DNA from: Candidatus Niyogibacteria bacterium CG10_big_fil_rev_8_21_14_0_10_42_19
GTDB taxonomy: Bacteria > Patescibacteriota > Minisyncoccia > 1-14-0-10-42-19
DNA length: 19,983 nt
Assembly (NCBI GenBank): GCA_002774705.1
Contig: PFCN01000028.1
Span: 1-19,983 of the forward strand
Direction: 5' to 3'
In this document: one piece after another, positions 13,062 to 19,983 of the stretch
Numbering within the stretch: the stretch's first letter is position 1
How the letters are laid out: each line of letters opens with the position of its first letter
Program-made: the position numbers and the translations under genes
The notes under the pieces: generated by a model
Told to the model about the DNA's origin: nothing
Database searches by the model: none
What the model saw: only the letters and a program-made list of their open reading frames with translations

Positions 13062-13090
13062 AGGTTATCATGAAATTTTCATCTTGTCAA
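13062..13090 (-). promoter_or_regulatory. Promoter of the basic-protein gene
   Basis: On the minus strand an exact TTGACA (13090-13085) and a 17-base spacer precede TAACCT (13067-13062), a weak -10. The leader is about 40 bases and ends in the strong GGGGAGG site before the ATG at 13016. The layout (consensus -35, leader, strong Shine-Dalgarno) copies that of the SPFH operon. Confidence 0.5.
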
Positions 13091-13145
13091 CCCTAAATAC
13101 ACCCAAAAATACGCGAGTCGAGACCCCATAACTTATATTGTGGCA

Positions 13146-13185
13146 TTTCGGCTTTTAATGTACGATCGTACATTAAAAGCCGAAA
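13146..13185. repeat. Perfect 40-base palindrome
   Basis: The 20-base arm at 13146-13165 is followed without spacer by its exact reverse complement at 13166-13185, with centre GATC. Neither side carries a T run, so a normal intrinsic terminator is unlikely. It lies between the tRNA 3' side and the basic-protein promoter, about 55 bases upstream of its -35 box. Half of the palindrome (13 bases) recurs at 1439-1451. The remainder of 13017-13332 contains a weak CTGAGG/CCTTAG hairpin near 13192 and the hairpins at 13248-13299; I see no gene there. Confidence 0.75.
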
Positions 13186-13269
13186 AATAAGCCTGAGGTT
13201 CCCCTTAGTTTTTCCAAGATTTATTTTAGTTTTTTTAATCTCCCGCGCAAAGCGCGCCCATCAGGATTT

Positions 13270-13299
13270 CCCGCCAAAAGCGGGTCCGCCTCTGGCGGA
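13270..13299. repeat. CCGCC/GGCGG hairpin repeat, copy 2, with adjacent hairpin
   Basis: TCCGCC-TCT-GGCGGA at 13285-13299 shares the stem of the units at 5702-5716 and 18102-18116. It is directly preceded by the hairpin CCCGC-CAAAA-GCGGG (13270-13284), and a GCGC-AAA-GCGC hairpin lies near 13244. All are downstream of the tRNA gene on its strand and may end or protect its transcript, though no T run follows. Confidence 0.5.
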
Positions 13300-13332
13300 G
13301 AACCACAACCTCATGGTCCTCCGCTTTAATAA

Positions 13333-13404
13333 TGCCCTCACCAGGACTCGAACCCGGAATTCGTGGTCCGAAGCCACGCGTGATATCCATTTCACCATGA
13401 GGGC
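13333..13404 (-). tRNA. tRNA-Arg (anticodon TCG)
   Basis: The minus strand folds into a complete cloverleaf of 72 bases. The acceptor GCCCTCA pairs with TGAGGGC, with discriminator A. The D stem is GTGA/TCAC with GG in the loop. The anticodon stem CGTGG/CCACG encloses CTTCGGA, giving anticodon TCG. The variable loop is five bases. The T arm is CCGGG-TTCGAGT-CCTGG. The tRNA reads CGN arginine codons, mainly CGA. CCA is not encoded and must be added by a nucleotidyltransferase. It stands alone between the kinase gene and the 40-base palindrome. Confidence 0.97.
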
Positions 13405-13419
13405 GTAGTTGCGACACCA

Positions 13420-13448
13420 ATCTTACTAAACTTTAAGCATTAATTCAA
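13420..13448 (-). promoter_or_regulatory. Possible tRNA-Arg promoter
   Basis: On the minus strand TTGAAT (13448-13443), a 17-base spacer and TAAGAT (13425-13420) lie 15 bases upstream of the mature tRNA 5' end. Each box matches consensus at four of six bases. Read-through from the kinase gene, which ends at 13457, is the alternative. Confidence 0.4.
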
Positions 13449-13456
13449 TCCTTAAT

Positions 13457-13993
13457 TCAAATTTTTTTCAAAATAACCGAGGTTGTTTTATCCGCGCCGA
13501 ATTTTCCCGTGTCAATGACTATATAATCATTCAAATCCAAAAATCTTTCACAATAGTCATACAAACGTTTAGTCAAATCTTTGCTCAAATTCCCCTGACC
13601 AAACTCTCCTTTTCTTTTTTTATTTCTTTTTAAGACAGAGGCGAGCGGAGCATGAAGAAGAAAAACTTTCCCGCCCATATCTTTTAACTTACGCGCAAGC
13701 CACTTATCAATTTTACCAGCATCTTCAAGCGTAGGGGGCGCAATTTCAATAATTACATTATATCCTTCCTTTAATAATTTTAAAGTTAATTCCGGAATTA
13801 TTTTTTTAGCCAAAGCGATATACCGATCGGACATTTTACCGCCGCCATACTGCATACAAAGCATGTCTCTTAAATAATCCACCGAGATACGCGCGTTTTT
13901 CCCCGGAAGTTTTCTGCACAATTTTCCCGCAATCGCCGTCTTGCCTATTCCCGCAGGTCCATGTATAGCTATAATTTTATTTCTTTTTACCAT
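13457..13993 (-). CDS. P-loop kinase (AAA_33/zeta-like NTPase fold)
   Basis: The product has 178 residues. Walker A is GPAGIGKT at 12-19, directly after the first strand (KIIAIH). ISVDYLRDMLCMQYGGG near 37-53 occupies the substrate-side position of small-molecule and nucleic-acid kinases. NVIIEIAPPTLEDAGK near 80-95 fits the second core strand with an acidic catalytic position, and LLHAPLASVLKRNKKRKGEF near 112-132 is a lid-like basic segment. This is the AAA_33 type of stand-alone kinase; the substrate cannot be told. The first 17 bases overlap the end of the HAD phosphatase gene, so the two are translated together. Base composition is distinctly AT-rich with A/T third positions, unlike pnp or comM. 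The frame reaches within 53 bases of the tRNA. Confidence 0.8.
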   Translation of the reverse strand: MVKRNKIIAIHGPAGIGKTAIAGKLCRKLPGKNARISVDYLRDMLCMQYGGGKMSDRYIALAKKIIPELTLKLLKEGYNVIIEIAPPTLEDAGKIDKWLARKLKDMGGKVFLLHAPLASVLKRNKKRKGEFGQGNLSKDLTKRLYDYCERFLDLNDYIVIDTGKFGADKTTSVILKKI

Positions 13994-14909
13994 TGTTTTT
14001 AATTATTTTTCTAATATTCATATCTGAATTTTTTAAAATATTCGGATTACCTAAAACAAGCTCCCATTTCTTTTGAGCTATTTCCATATCCTTGCCTTTC
14101 CCATAATTTACACAAAAATCAAACAAGCCTCTTCTGGCATTTTTAATATATTCTATATGCTTAAACTGATCGGAAAGCTCTTCCAAAGGATACAGCACCA
14201 AACCGCCCAAACCAAAATATTTCATGAGGTCCGTATCCGCGTCGCTAACCACCGCCACTTCATTGTTCTTGACCTTTATTCCGTTTTTCTTAAAATATTT
14301 TTTTATGGCGGTTATTTTTGTCATAAATTTTACACCCTCGCAATTTCCGTCTTTGTGACTTATCAACATTGAAACTCCGACCGCCTTGCCTATTTTATCA
14401 AATTTATATTCCGCACCTACCGCCCCGTCAAATTTTCCTTTTTCTTTCAAAAGTCTCAAAACATTGTCTGATATTATTTCGCCGTATATTTTTAAATTGG
14501 AAGTTAAAAATATAACCTTAATTTTATTTTTTATTTTTAATTTTCCTAAAGCCTTCACCAGAGGAATATTGATCATATTTTTCTTCATCAACCCAAAAAA
14601 GAACTTTTTATAATCTTTATAATATTCACCGAGCTCGATATCAATTTTTGACAACTCAATAAGATATTTTTCGAAGCTTATTTTTCTTTTTATCATTTCT
14701 CTTCTTAACGGCGCCGTCCTGTTCTTTTCAAGTTTAAAAATTTCTTTTTTGCCCAGTTTTTCTTCCGACATTGAATACATCCTGACTTTGGGTTTTACAA
14801 TTGTGCCATCTATATCAACCAAAATAATCTTGGGCTTTTTATATTTGTTTGATTTCGCCCACTCTCTTCGTTTTTTGAAAAAAATCAGATCTTTTGAAAT
14901 ATTTGTCAT
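13977..14909 (-). CDS. HAD-superfamily hydrolase
   Basis: The product has 310 residues. HAD motif I is VDIDGTIV with the nucleophile D32 and acid/base D34. Motif II is FLTSN (T136/S137). A candidate motif III Lys is around 198-204 (KITAIKKYFKK), and motif IV is VVSDADTD at 220-227. Between motif I and II lies an about 90-residue helical, Lys-rich cap (C1 type). HAD enzymes with this set are mostly phosphatases; the substrate is unknown. The gene overlaps the kinase by 17 bases, and the two are best seen as one unit. It is AT-rich and Lys/Ile/Asn-rich, which suggests transfer or relaxed selection. The ATG at 14909 follows the MFS terminator, so the gene probably has its own A/T-rich promoter (TAAAAT seven bases before the ATG). 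There is no Shine-Dalgarno sequence. Confidence 0.82.
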   Translation of the reverse strand: MTNISKDLIFFKKRREWAKSNKYKKPKIILVDIDGTIVKPKVRMYSMSEEKLGKKEIFKLEKNRTAPLRREMIKRKISFEKYLIELSKIDIELGEYYKDYKKFFFGLMKKNMINIPLVKALGKLKIKNKIKVIFLTSNLKIYGEIISDNVLRLLKEKGKFDGAVGAEYKFDKIGKAVGVSMLISHKDGNCEGVKFMTKITAIKKYFKKNGIKVKNNEVAVVSDADTDLMKYFGLGGLVLYPLEELSDQFKHIEYIKNARRGLFDFCVNYGKGKDMEIAQKKWELVLGNPNILKNSDMNIRKIIKNNGKKK

Positions 14910-14939
14910 TAAAATAATTTTATAAAATTTAGAATAAAT

Positions 14940-14963
14940 AAAAAAGGGGCTTAAACCTAGCCC
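14940..14963 (-). terminator. Intrinsic terminator overlapping the MFS stop codon
   Basis: On the minus strand GGGCT (14963-14959) pairs with AGCCC (14951-14947) around a seven-base loop. It is followed by C and six T. The TAG stop of the MFS gene (14959-14957) is inside the hairpin. The stem is short but all G/C except one pair. Confidence 0.6.
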
Positions 14964-16207
14964 GCCCCCACTTCGGGCGTAAACTTTTTCACCGATTCAA
15001 AAAAAGGGCCCGCCAATAAAACACAACCAAGAAACACAACCATAAAAAAGGCACCGACAAGAAACGGAGTCTGAATCGAGAACCGATCGGCAATAGGGCC
15101 TATGATCATACTACCGATTGACGCCGCGAGAAGAACAACCGAGCGATACACTCCGTTAAATTCCCCTATCCGATCCCGGGGCATAAGCTTGGTAACAATG
15201 CCTTCGATGTTCGGAGCGATGAAAGCGAATGAAAGAGCGAGAAAAAACGAAATGAAAAAAAGCATATAAATACTTTGCGTAAGCGAAGCAAAGGTCAAAA
15301 ACATAACGGATGCCAAAGAAGCGAAAATCAAAATTTTTCTTCGATCAAAACGGTCAGCCATGATAGAAAACGGGGCCTCAAAAAGATATGGCACAAAAAA
15401 TAGTCCGTAGGCCAAACCGATCTCAACCGAACTTGCTCCCAAATATTCCGAAAAAAGAGGAAGCACAACCAAACTGCCGTAAAAAATCATATTATAAATA
15501 AACGAAAAATAAGTAACGACCGGCATTCCCTCGATTGATATAAAATCACGCGCCTCAAAACGAAAGACCTTCTTGGCAAAAAGCCTCCTCAATCCTTCGC
15601 TTATAGTTTGTACCCCACGGTCATCGTGAAGAAATATCGTCATAAAAAATGCCGCAATAAAAAATACGGGAATAAAATAAAAAATATTTTTTATTCCGAA
15701 TCGCGCCACCAAAAACCCTCCGGCAAAAGCCCCGATTATAGAGGCAAGAGAAACGGCAGAATTAAAAAAACCAATACTACCGGAAGTCCTGGCCGCGGGA
15801 GAATTCTCGCGCACGTAAGATTCTATAGATGACCAAAGACCGGTCGCGTTAAATGCGTGATAAATACGAAAAAAAATAAAATGGCCTATAGTGCTCAAAA
15901 ATGAAATGATGGGCGCCAAAGGAAAATAAAAAATCAAAAATATTCTTATGAGTTTTTTCTTCGAAACAATATCGGCGAGATCCCCTATCGGCAAAGAGAT
16001 CAACATTGAAAAAAAATATAAAAAAGCGGTAATGAAAGCGACGTCGGTATAACTCCCCAAGGTATCTTTAAGATAAATGGTAAAGAACGGGTCTATCACC
16101 CCCCACGCTAAATAATACAAAAACATCACGAGCGAAATACGCTTGATCGATGACGGAAAGTTTTTCAATTCGTACGGAAAAGAAAAAATCGTTCTTAAAA
16201 AATACAT
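14957..16207 (-). CDS. MFS transporter
   Basis: The product has 416 residues with about twelve hydrophobic helices in two halves. The loop after helix 2 carries GDLADIVSKKK, and the equivalent loop in the second half carries IMADRFDRRKI; both are the MFS motif A (GxxxDxxxxKK/R type). SSIESYVRENSPAARTSGSIGFFNS in helices 4-5 resembles drug and sugar exporters of the superfamily. The substrate cannot be told. It follows gpmI after 31 bases on the same strand, so co-transcription is likely, and the hairpin over its stop codon closes the unit. No Shine-Dalgarno sequence precedes the ATG at 16207. The extracytoplasmic loops are short, as usual. Confidence 0.9.
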   Translation of the reverse strand: MYFLRTIFSFPYELKNFPSSIKRISLVMFLYYLAWGVIDPFFTIYLKDTLGSYTDVAFITAFLYFFSMLISLPIGDLADIVSKKKLIRIFLIFYFPLAPIISFLSTIGHFIFFRIYHAFNATGLWSSIESYVRENSPAARTSGSIGFFNSAVSLASIIGAFAGGFLVARFGIKNIFYFIPVFFIAAFFMTIFLHDDRGVQTISEGLRRLFAKKVFRFEARDFISIEGMPVVTYFSFIYNMIFYGSLVVLPLFSEYLGASSVEIGLAYGLFFVPYLFEAPFSIMADRFDRRKILIFASLASVMFLTFASLTQSIYMLFFISFFLALSFAFIAPNIEGIVTKLMPRDRIGEFNGVYRSVVLLAASIGSMIIGPIADRFSIQTPFLVGAFFMVVFLGCVLLAGPFFESVKKFTPEVGAG

Positions 16208-16238
16208 GCTTTAAATTTTATTTTTTTACAAACAAAGA

Positions 16239-17852
16239 TCATTTTATTAACTTCGGAAGAAGATTGATACCGGTCATTTCTTTGGGAACGGCGAGGCCAA
16301 GTAGACTAAGAACGGTCGGCGCGACATCGGGCAACATTCCTTCGGTCTTCGTATATTTTTTTATAATCTCATTTTTGTCCACTTCCACGAAATTTTTTGT
16401 TTCATTCGATACCAAAAAAAATGGGACTGGATTAATTGTATGCTTGGTGCGTTTTATTCCGGTACCGGTATAAATCTTTTCTTCGGCATTACCATGATCT
16501 GCCGTAACTATCATCACTCCGCCCGATTCAAGAACCTTGGGAATCAACGCCCCCAAAGAATAATCCAGAGTTTCTATCGCTTTGACCGTCGCGTTAAAAT
16601 CTCCGGTGTGGCCGACCATGTCGGCATTAGCAAAATTAACAAGAATAAAATCGTACTTGCCGAGAGCCGAGATGACCTCTTCAGTAACTTTAGAAGCGGA
16701 CATTTCGGGCGTCTCGTTATACCTGTCTGTTTTTATAGAAGCCACAAGAGTTCTCTCCTCTCCCGGGTAGGGTTTTTCTCTTCCGCCGTTAAAAAAATAT
16801 GTCACGTGCGCGTACTTATCGGTTTCAGCAACGTGAAATTGGGTCAGCCCCGCGTCTGATACCACTCGCGCGAGAGGATGAACTATATCAAGCGGAGGGA
16901 ACGCGACTTTAGCCGAAAAACGAAGATCATATCCGGTCATTGTTACGAATACCAAATTATTCAATTTTCTTCGCTTAAATTTTTCAAAACCATCCGAAAT
17001 TATCGCATCCGTTATTTCGCGCGCGCTGTCTTCGCGATAATTGAAAAATATCACCGCGTCGTTGTCAGACATTCTCCCAACCGCCTTTCCATTCTCATCG
17101 GCAAGAAACCCCGGGGATATAAACTCATCCGTGAAACCTGCTTTATATTCTTCTTTTATGTATGAGGAGATATCGGTAAATGCTTTGCCCGCGCCTTCTA
17201 CAAAAAGGTCGAATGTTTTTTGTATTCTATCCCAGTGGCCATCCCGATCCATAGAATACTCTCTGCCGATTAGTGAAACTATTTTGGCGAACGGATATTC
17301 CTGCGCGATCCGTTCGAAAAAATGCGCGTAATATTTAGCCGCCTCCTGCATAGGCGCGTCTCGCCCGTCGGTGAAAAGATGTAAAAAAACCCTTTCAATA
17401 TTTTCCCGCTTTGCGAATTCAAGTAATGCGTACAAATGCTCGGCATAAGCGTGAACCGAACCCGAAGAAAAAAGCCCCATTAAATGAAGAGACGAATTAT
17501 TCTCTTTCACGTGAGCTGACGCGTCAAGAAAGGCCTGATTAGTAAAAAAGGTTTCATCTTGTATCGCGACAATGATCCGCGGAAGATGCGTAAAAACTAC
17601 ACGGCCAGCCCCCATGGTCAAGTGCCCCACCTCGGAATTACCAGGCTCCCCCCATGAAAGACCCACCGCGACTCCTGATGCCTGCAGGGTTGTGAACGGC
17701 CAATATCTTTCCATATATTCCATTGTCGGGCGCTTGGCATAATTCCAAGTGCTGTTCGGCTGATAGCGTTGCGCAACCCCAAATCCATCAAGCACCACAA
17801 GCACCACCAGCTTATAAGGTATTTTTAAAATTGACCTATAATCGTTCGGCAT
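16239..17852 (-). CDS. gpmI: 2,3-bisphosphoglycerate-independent phosphoglycerate mutase
   Basis: The enzyme interconverts 3- and 2-phosphoglycerate in glycolysis through a phosphoserine and two metal ions. The product has 537 residues, slightly longer than the usual 510. Motifs in order: VVLDGFG (19-25; the family usually has Trp where Phe24 stands), GNSEVGHLTMGAGR with catalytic Ser73, TDGRDAP (161-167), GREYSMDRDGHWDR (196-209), FFNYREDSAREIT (269-281), NADMVGHTGD (409-418) and TADHGNAEE (450-458), all metal or substrate residues. About 13 residues precede the first strand. A TACAAT box exactly six bases before the ATG at 17852 suggests a leaderless message. It heads the gpmI-MFS unit. Confidence 0.97.
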   Translation of the reverse strand: MPNDYRSILKIPYKLVVLVVLDGFGVAQRYQPNSTWNYAKRPTMEYMERYWPFTTLQASGVAVGLSWGEPGNSEVGHLTMGAGRVVFTHLPRIIVAIQDETFFTNQAFLDASAHVKENNSSLHLMGLFSSGSVHAYAEHLYALLEFAKRENIERVFLHLFTDGRDAPMQEAAKYYAHFFERIAQEYPFAKIVSLIGREYSMDRDGHWDRIQKTFDLFVEGAGKAFTDISSYIKEEYKAGFTDEFISPGFLADENGKAVGRMSDNDAVIFFNYREDSAREITDAIISDGFEKFKRRKLNNLVFVTMTGYDLRFSAKVAFPPLDIVHPLARVVSDAGLTQFHVAETDKYAHVTYFFNGGREKPYPGEERTLVASIKTDRYNETPEMSASKVTEEVISALGKYDFILVNFANADMVGHTGDFNATVKAIETLDYSLGALIPKVLESGGVMIVTADHGNAEEKIYTGTGIKRTKHTINPVPFFLVSNETKNFVEVDKNEIIKKYTKTEGMLPDVAPTVLSLLGLAVPKEMTGINLLPKLIK

Positions 17853-17858
17853 TGATTA

Positions 17859-17867
17859 ATTGTAACA
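17859..17867 (-). promoter_or_regulatory. Extended -10 of gpmI
   Basis: The minus strand reads TGTTACAAT (17867-17859), an extended -10 element ending six bases before the ATG, so transcription should begin at the start codon. No clear -35 box is seen at the proper distance. Confidence 0.45.
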
Positions 17868-18100
17868 CAGCCTAAAATTTTCTCTCACACGAAAATTTTA
17901 AATATTTAGTACCAAGTTATTTAATATTTAAAGTCATAGAGCTCCTAGGCCAAAAAGTGATATTTATTGGCCAACAACCAAAAAGCTGGACTTCCAATAG
18001 AAAATCTGATACTATATTAAGTATAATTATCATTATTAATGAAACTTAAAACGAATCCTTCATTACTGAGAAATCCACATGAACATGAAACATTTTCCTT

Positions 18101-18133
18101 TTCCGCCGAAGGCGGATCAGCCTCTGGCTGAAA
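18101..18133. repeat. CCGCC/GGCGG hairpin repeat, copy 3, in the rny leader
   Basis: The hairpin TCCGCC-GAA-GGCGGA is followed by ATCAGCCTCTGGCTGAAA, which adds a small AGCC-TCT-GGCT hairpin. It matches the 33-base unit at 5701-5733 at 28 positions, and its first stem matches 13285-13299. It ends 21 bases before the rny ATG and may be part of the rny mRNA. Confidence 0.6.
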
Positions 18134-18154
18134 TGATGGGGACGTCCTACTTAT

Positions 18155-19684
18155 ATGAACCTAATAACACTATTCGTAGTAGGGGCTGTTTTACTTTTGG
18201 TTGGAGCCGTGATCGGTTATCTGTTACGGCATGTGGTAGCCCTGCAGAGAAAAAACTCAATAGAATTAAAATTAAAGAAGCTTCTCCTCGACGCTAAAAC
18301 CGAAGCGCAGAAAGTCCTTGAGGAGGCCAAAAAAAAGTCCGAAACCGTAATTGAAGATTCTCGAAAAGAAACCCGCCAAAAAGAACGGGATCTTCGTTCG
18401 CTTGAAGACCGTATAATCAAAAAAGAAGAAACGGTTGAAAGACGACAAACCGCGGTAGAAAGAGATGTCCTAACCATCGAAAAAAGGTCAAAAGAGCTTA
18501 AGCTGAAGCAGGAAGAACTCGAAAAATTTGAAGAAAAAAAGATGGGGGAACTAGAAAAAATAACCGGCCTTTCCGAAAATGAGGCTCGTGAAATGCTTAT
18601 CGCTTCGATCGAGAAAAAATATGAGAACGACCTTGTCCAAAGAATGCAGAAAATGGAACTTTATGGCGCCGAAAAAATGGAAGCAAGAGCGCGCGATATA
18701 ATCTCTACAGTTATCCAGCGTCTTGCCTCATCCGGAGTTTCGGAAATAACCACCACCAATGTAGTAATCCCTTCCGAAGATATAAAAGGAAAGATAATAG
18801 GCAAAGAAGGACGCAATATACGCGCTTTTGAACGCGCGGCCGGAGTTGAGGTTATAGTTGATGAAACACCCGGTTCTGTCATAATCTCAAGCTTTGATCC
18901 GGTGAGAAGACAGATTGCCAAAATCGCTTTAGAAAATCTCCTGATTGACGGGAGAATACAGCCGGCGCGAATCGAAGAAATGGTTGATAAAGCCAAAATG
19001 GAAGTGGAGAGAATGATAAAAGAAGCGGGAGAGGCTGCCGTTTATGAGGTAGGGGTTTTTGATATAGATCAACGCCTAATGACCCTCCTCGGACGGCTCC
19101 GCTTCAGAACAAGCTACGGACAAAATGTCCTGCAACATTCTATCGAGATGTCCCATCTTGCCGGAATGCTTGCCTCAGAGCTGGGAGCCGATGTACAAAT
19201 CTCCAAAAAAGCGGCTTTACTCCATGACATCGGTAAAGCGGTTGACCACGAGATCCAGGGGACACATGTTGAGATTGGAAGAAGGATATTGCAAAAATTC
19301 GGAGTGGATGAAAACGTAATAAAAGCAATGCAGGCGCACCATGGTGACTACCCCTACGAATCCATTGAATCAATAATAGTACAAACGGCTGACTCCATAT
19401 CGGGCGGAAGACCGGGCGCCAGGCGCGATACGGTAGAAAATTATCTTAAACGCCTTGAAGAGCTTGAGCGTATAGCGACGGCATTTGAAGGTATAGAAAA
19501 AGCATACGCCATACAAGCCGGACGAGAAATAAGGATTTTTGTAACTCCCGATAAAATATCAGAAGCGGAATCAAAGCTACTGGCAAGAAAGATTGCCGAT
19601 CGCATAGAAGAAGAGCTTAAATATCCGGGAGAAATAAAAGTGCATCTTATCCGCGAAACACGAGTTGTTGAATACGCGAGATAA
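18155..19684 (+). CDS. rny: Ribonuclease Y
   Basis: RNase Y is the membrane-bound endoribonuclease that starts mRNA decay in many bacteria without RNase E. The product has 509 residues in the standard order: an N-terminal membrane helix (about 4-24), a long charged coiled coil (about 30-160), a KH domain with GKIIGKEGRNIRAFE at 212-226, and an HD domain with H328 (LQHSIEMSHLAG), the LLHDIGK pair H357/D358, AHHGDYP near 394-400 and D413 (QTADSISGGRPGA). The C terminus ends IKVHLIRETRVVEYAR, as in the family. The ATG at 18155 keeps the entire membrane anchor; no clear Shine-Dalgarno sequence precedes it. PNPase, encoded elsewhere in the window, is a natural partner in RNA decay. Confidence 0.97.
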   Translation: MNLITLFVVGAVLLLVGAVIGYLLRHVVALQRKNSIELKLKKLLLDAKTEAQKVLEEAKKKSETVIEDSRKETRQKERDLRSLEDRIIKKEETVERRQTAVERDVLTIEKRSKELKLKQEELEKFEEKKMGELEKITGLSENEAREMLIASIEKKYENDLVQRMQKMELYGAEKMEARARDIISTVIQRLASSGVSEITTTNVVIPSEDIKGKIIGKEGRNIRAFERAAGVEVIVDETPGSVIISSFDPVRRQIAKIALENLLIDGRIQPARIEEMVDKAKMEVERMIKEAGEAAVYEVGVFDIDQRLMTLLGRLRFRTSYGQNVLQHSIEMSHLAGMLASELGADVQISKKAALLHDIGKAVDHEIQGTHVEIGRRILQKFGVDENVIKAMQAHHGDYPYESIESIIVQTADSISGGRPGARRDTVENYLKRLEELERIATAFEGIEKAYAIQAGREIRIFVTPDKISEAESKLLARKIADRIEEELKYPGEIKVHLIRETRVVEYAR

Positions 19685-19983
19685 ACGGATTTAAGGGGAG
19701 AAAAGATAAAAAAAATAAGATCGTCTGGCTCTCCTAATTAACGGTTTCACTCAAAACCGACGAATTAAACAAAAACGGGCCTGAATTTAACGGCAACTTT
19801 TTATTACATGGTAGGTTCATCTTAAAAAATGAAAGACAAGAAACCCTTCTTCACATTGATTGTATCCTCTAAAAATCCGTGATATCATAAAAACAGTTTA
19901 AAAATCCGCCTTTTTGGCACCCAAAAAATACTCTTTTGTGACAATAAGCCGGAATTATTAAAAAGGTCGTAATATTTTAATAA
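19685..19983. other. Intergenic tail after rny, no gene seen
   Basis: The 299 bases after rny contain stops in all frames at short distance and no coding-like frame. No strong terminator is obvious for rny. A possible plus-strand promoter, TTGTAT (19860-19865), 17 bases, TATCAT (19883-19888), may serve a gene beyond the right edge; its strength is uncertain. Confidence 0.4.

Larger units (their letters stand above)
17853..18154. other. Divergent spacer between gpmI and rny
   Basis: The 302 bases between the two divergent genes hold the gpmI -10 element, a possible plus-strand TATAAT at 18022-18027 for rny, and the hairpin repeat at 18101-18133. Next to it is an eight-base palindrome GGACGTCC (18140-18147), followed by rny. 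If TATAAT is used, the rny leader would be about 120 bases, long for this genome. I see no gene here; an ATG at 18079 opens a frame that overlaps rny but has no family features. Confidence 0.5.

Noticed and set aside
13146..13185. Intrinsic terminator
   Set aside because: There is no T run on either side and no loop; the A/T-rich arms would make a weak terminator.
13457..14909. Zeta toxin/antitoxin pair
   Set aside because: The kinase fold is zeta-like, but the partner is a 310-residue HAD enzyme, not a small antitoxin, and no epsilon-like helix protein is nearby.
18079..18297. Possible upstream ORF overlapping the rny start
   Set aside because: It runs through the hairpin repeat in another frame, has no Shine-Dalgarno sequence and no recognisable product.
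1..19983. CRISPR array or insertion sequence
   Set aside because: No regularly spaced direct repeats and no transposase with terminal inverted repeats were seen on reading either strand.

Overview
The window looks like chromosomal DNA of a host-dependent, small-genome bacterium of the Patescibacteria (CPR, Parcubacteria-like) type. This is an inference from the gene set and style. Short spacers separate a ComM/YifB ATPase, a DksA-like zinc protein, a NYN/DUF88 nuclease, S15, PNPase, RNase Y, GpmI and a proline/serine-rich single-pass membrane protein. The tRNA has no encoded CCA. Most core genes lack a Shine-Dalgarno sequence and have a -10-like box 6-9 bases before the ATG, as expected for leaderless mRNAs. 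No taxonomic marker beyond these genes is present.

Layout. 1-1169 (-): an exported beta-propeller-like protein, cut by the left edge. 1489-3015 (-): comM. 3140-3517 (+): two tandem, paralogous mini membrane proteins, divergent from comM. 3622-3987 (-): TraR/DksA-type zinc protein. 4102-5550 (-): Pro/Ser-rich membrane protein. 5760-8885 (-): RNA-metabolism block transcribed rpsO, NYN nuclease, pnp, with a folded pnp leader. 9019-9966 (+): Xer-type tyrosine recombinase. 10145-12134 (+): SPFH (band 7) protein plus an overlapping multi-pass membrane protein with an acidic tail. 12459-13016 (-): basic/acidic coiled protein with a structured 3' region. 13333-13404 (-): tRNA-Arg(TCG). 13457-14909 (-): AT-rich overlapping HAD phosphatase and P-loop kinase. 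14957-17852 (-): gpmI followed by an MFS transporter. 18155-19684 (+): rny.

How it fits together. Two RNA-decay loci are present: rpsO-NYN-pnp, where a PIN-like nuclease gene sits inside the classic rpsO-pnp pair, and rny. GpmI serves glycolysis. ComM serves uptake and integration of DNA. The stretch 10061-13090 stands out: it is visibly richer in G+C, has -35 boxes identical to TTGACA and strong Shine-Dalgarno sequences on 40-50 base leaders, encodes proteins I cannot assign apart from the SPFH one, and is flanked by a tyrosine recombinase and a tRNA gene. I read it as a probably acquired membrane module.

Non-coding structure is plentiful: perfect 34- and 40-base palindromes, a dispersed CCGCC/GGCGG hairpin repeat in three spacers, a candidate folded RNA at 12242-12362, and several intrinsic terminators. 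No CRISPR array, rRNA or insertion sequence was seen.
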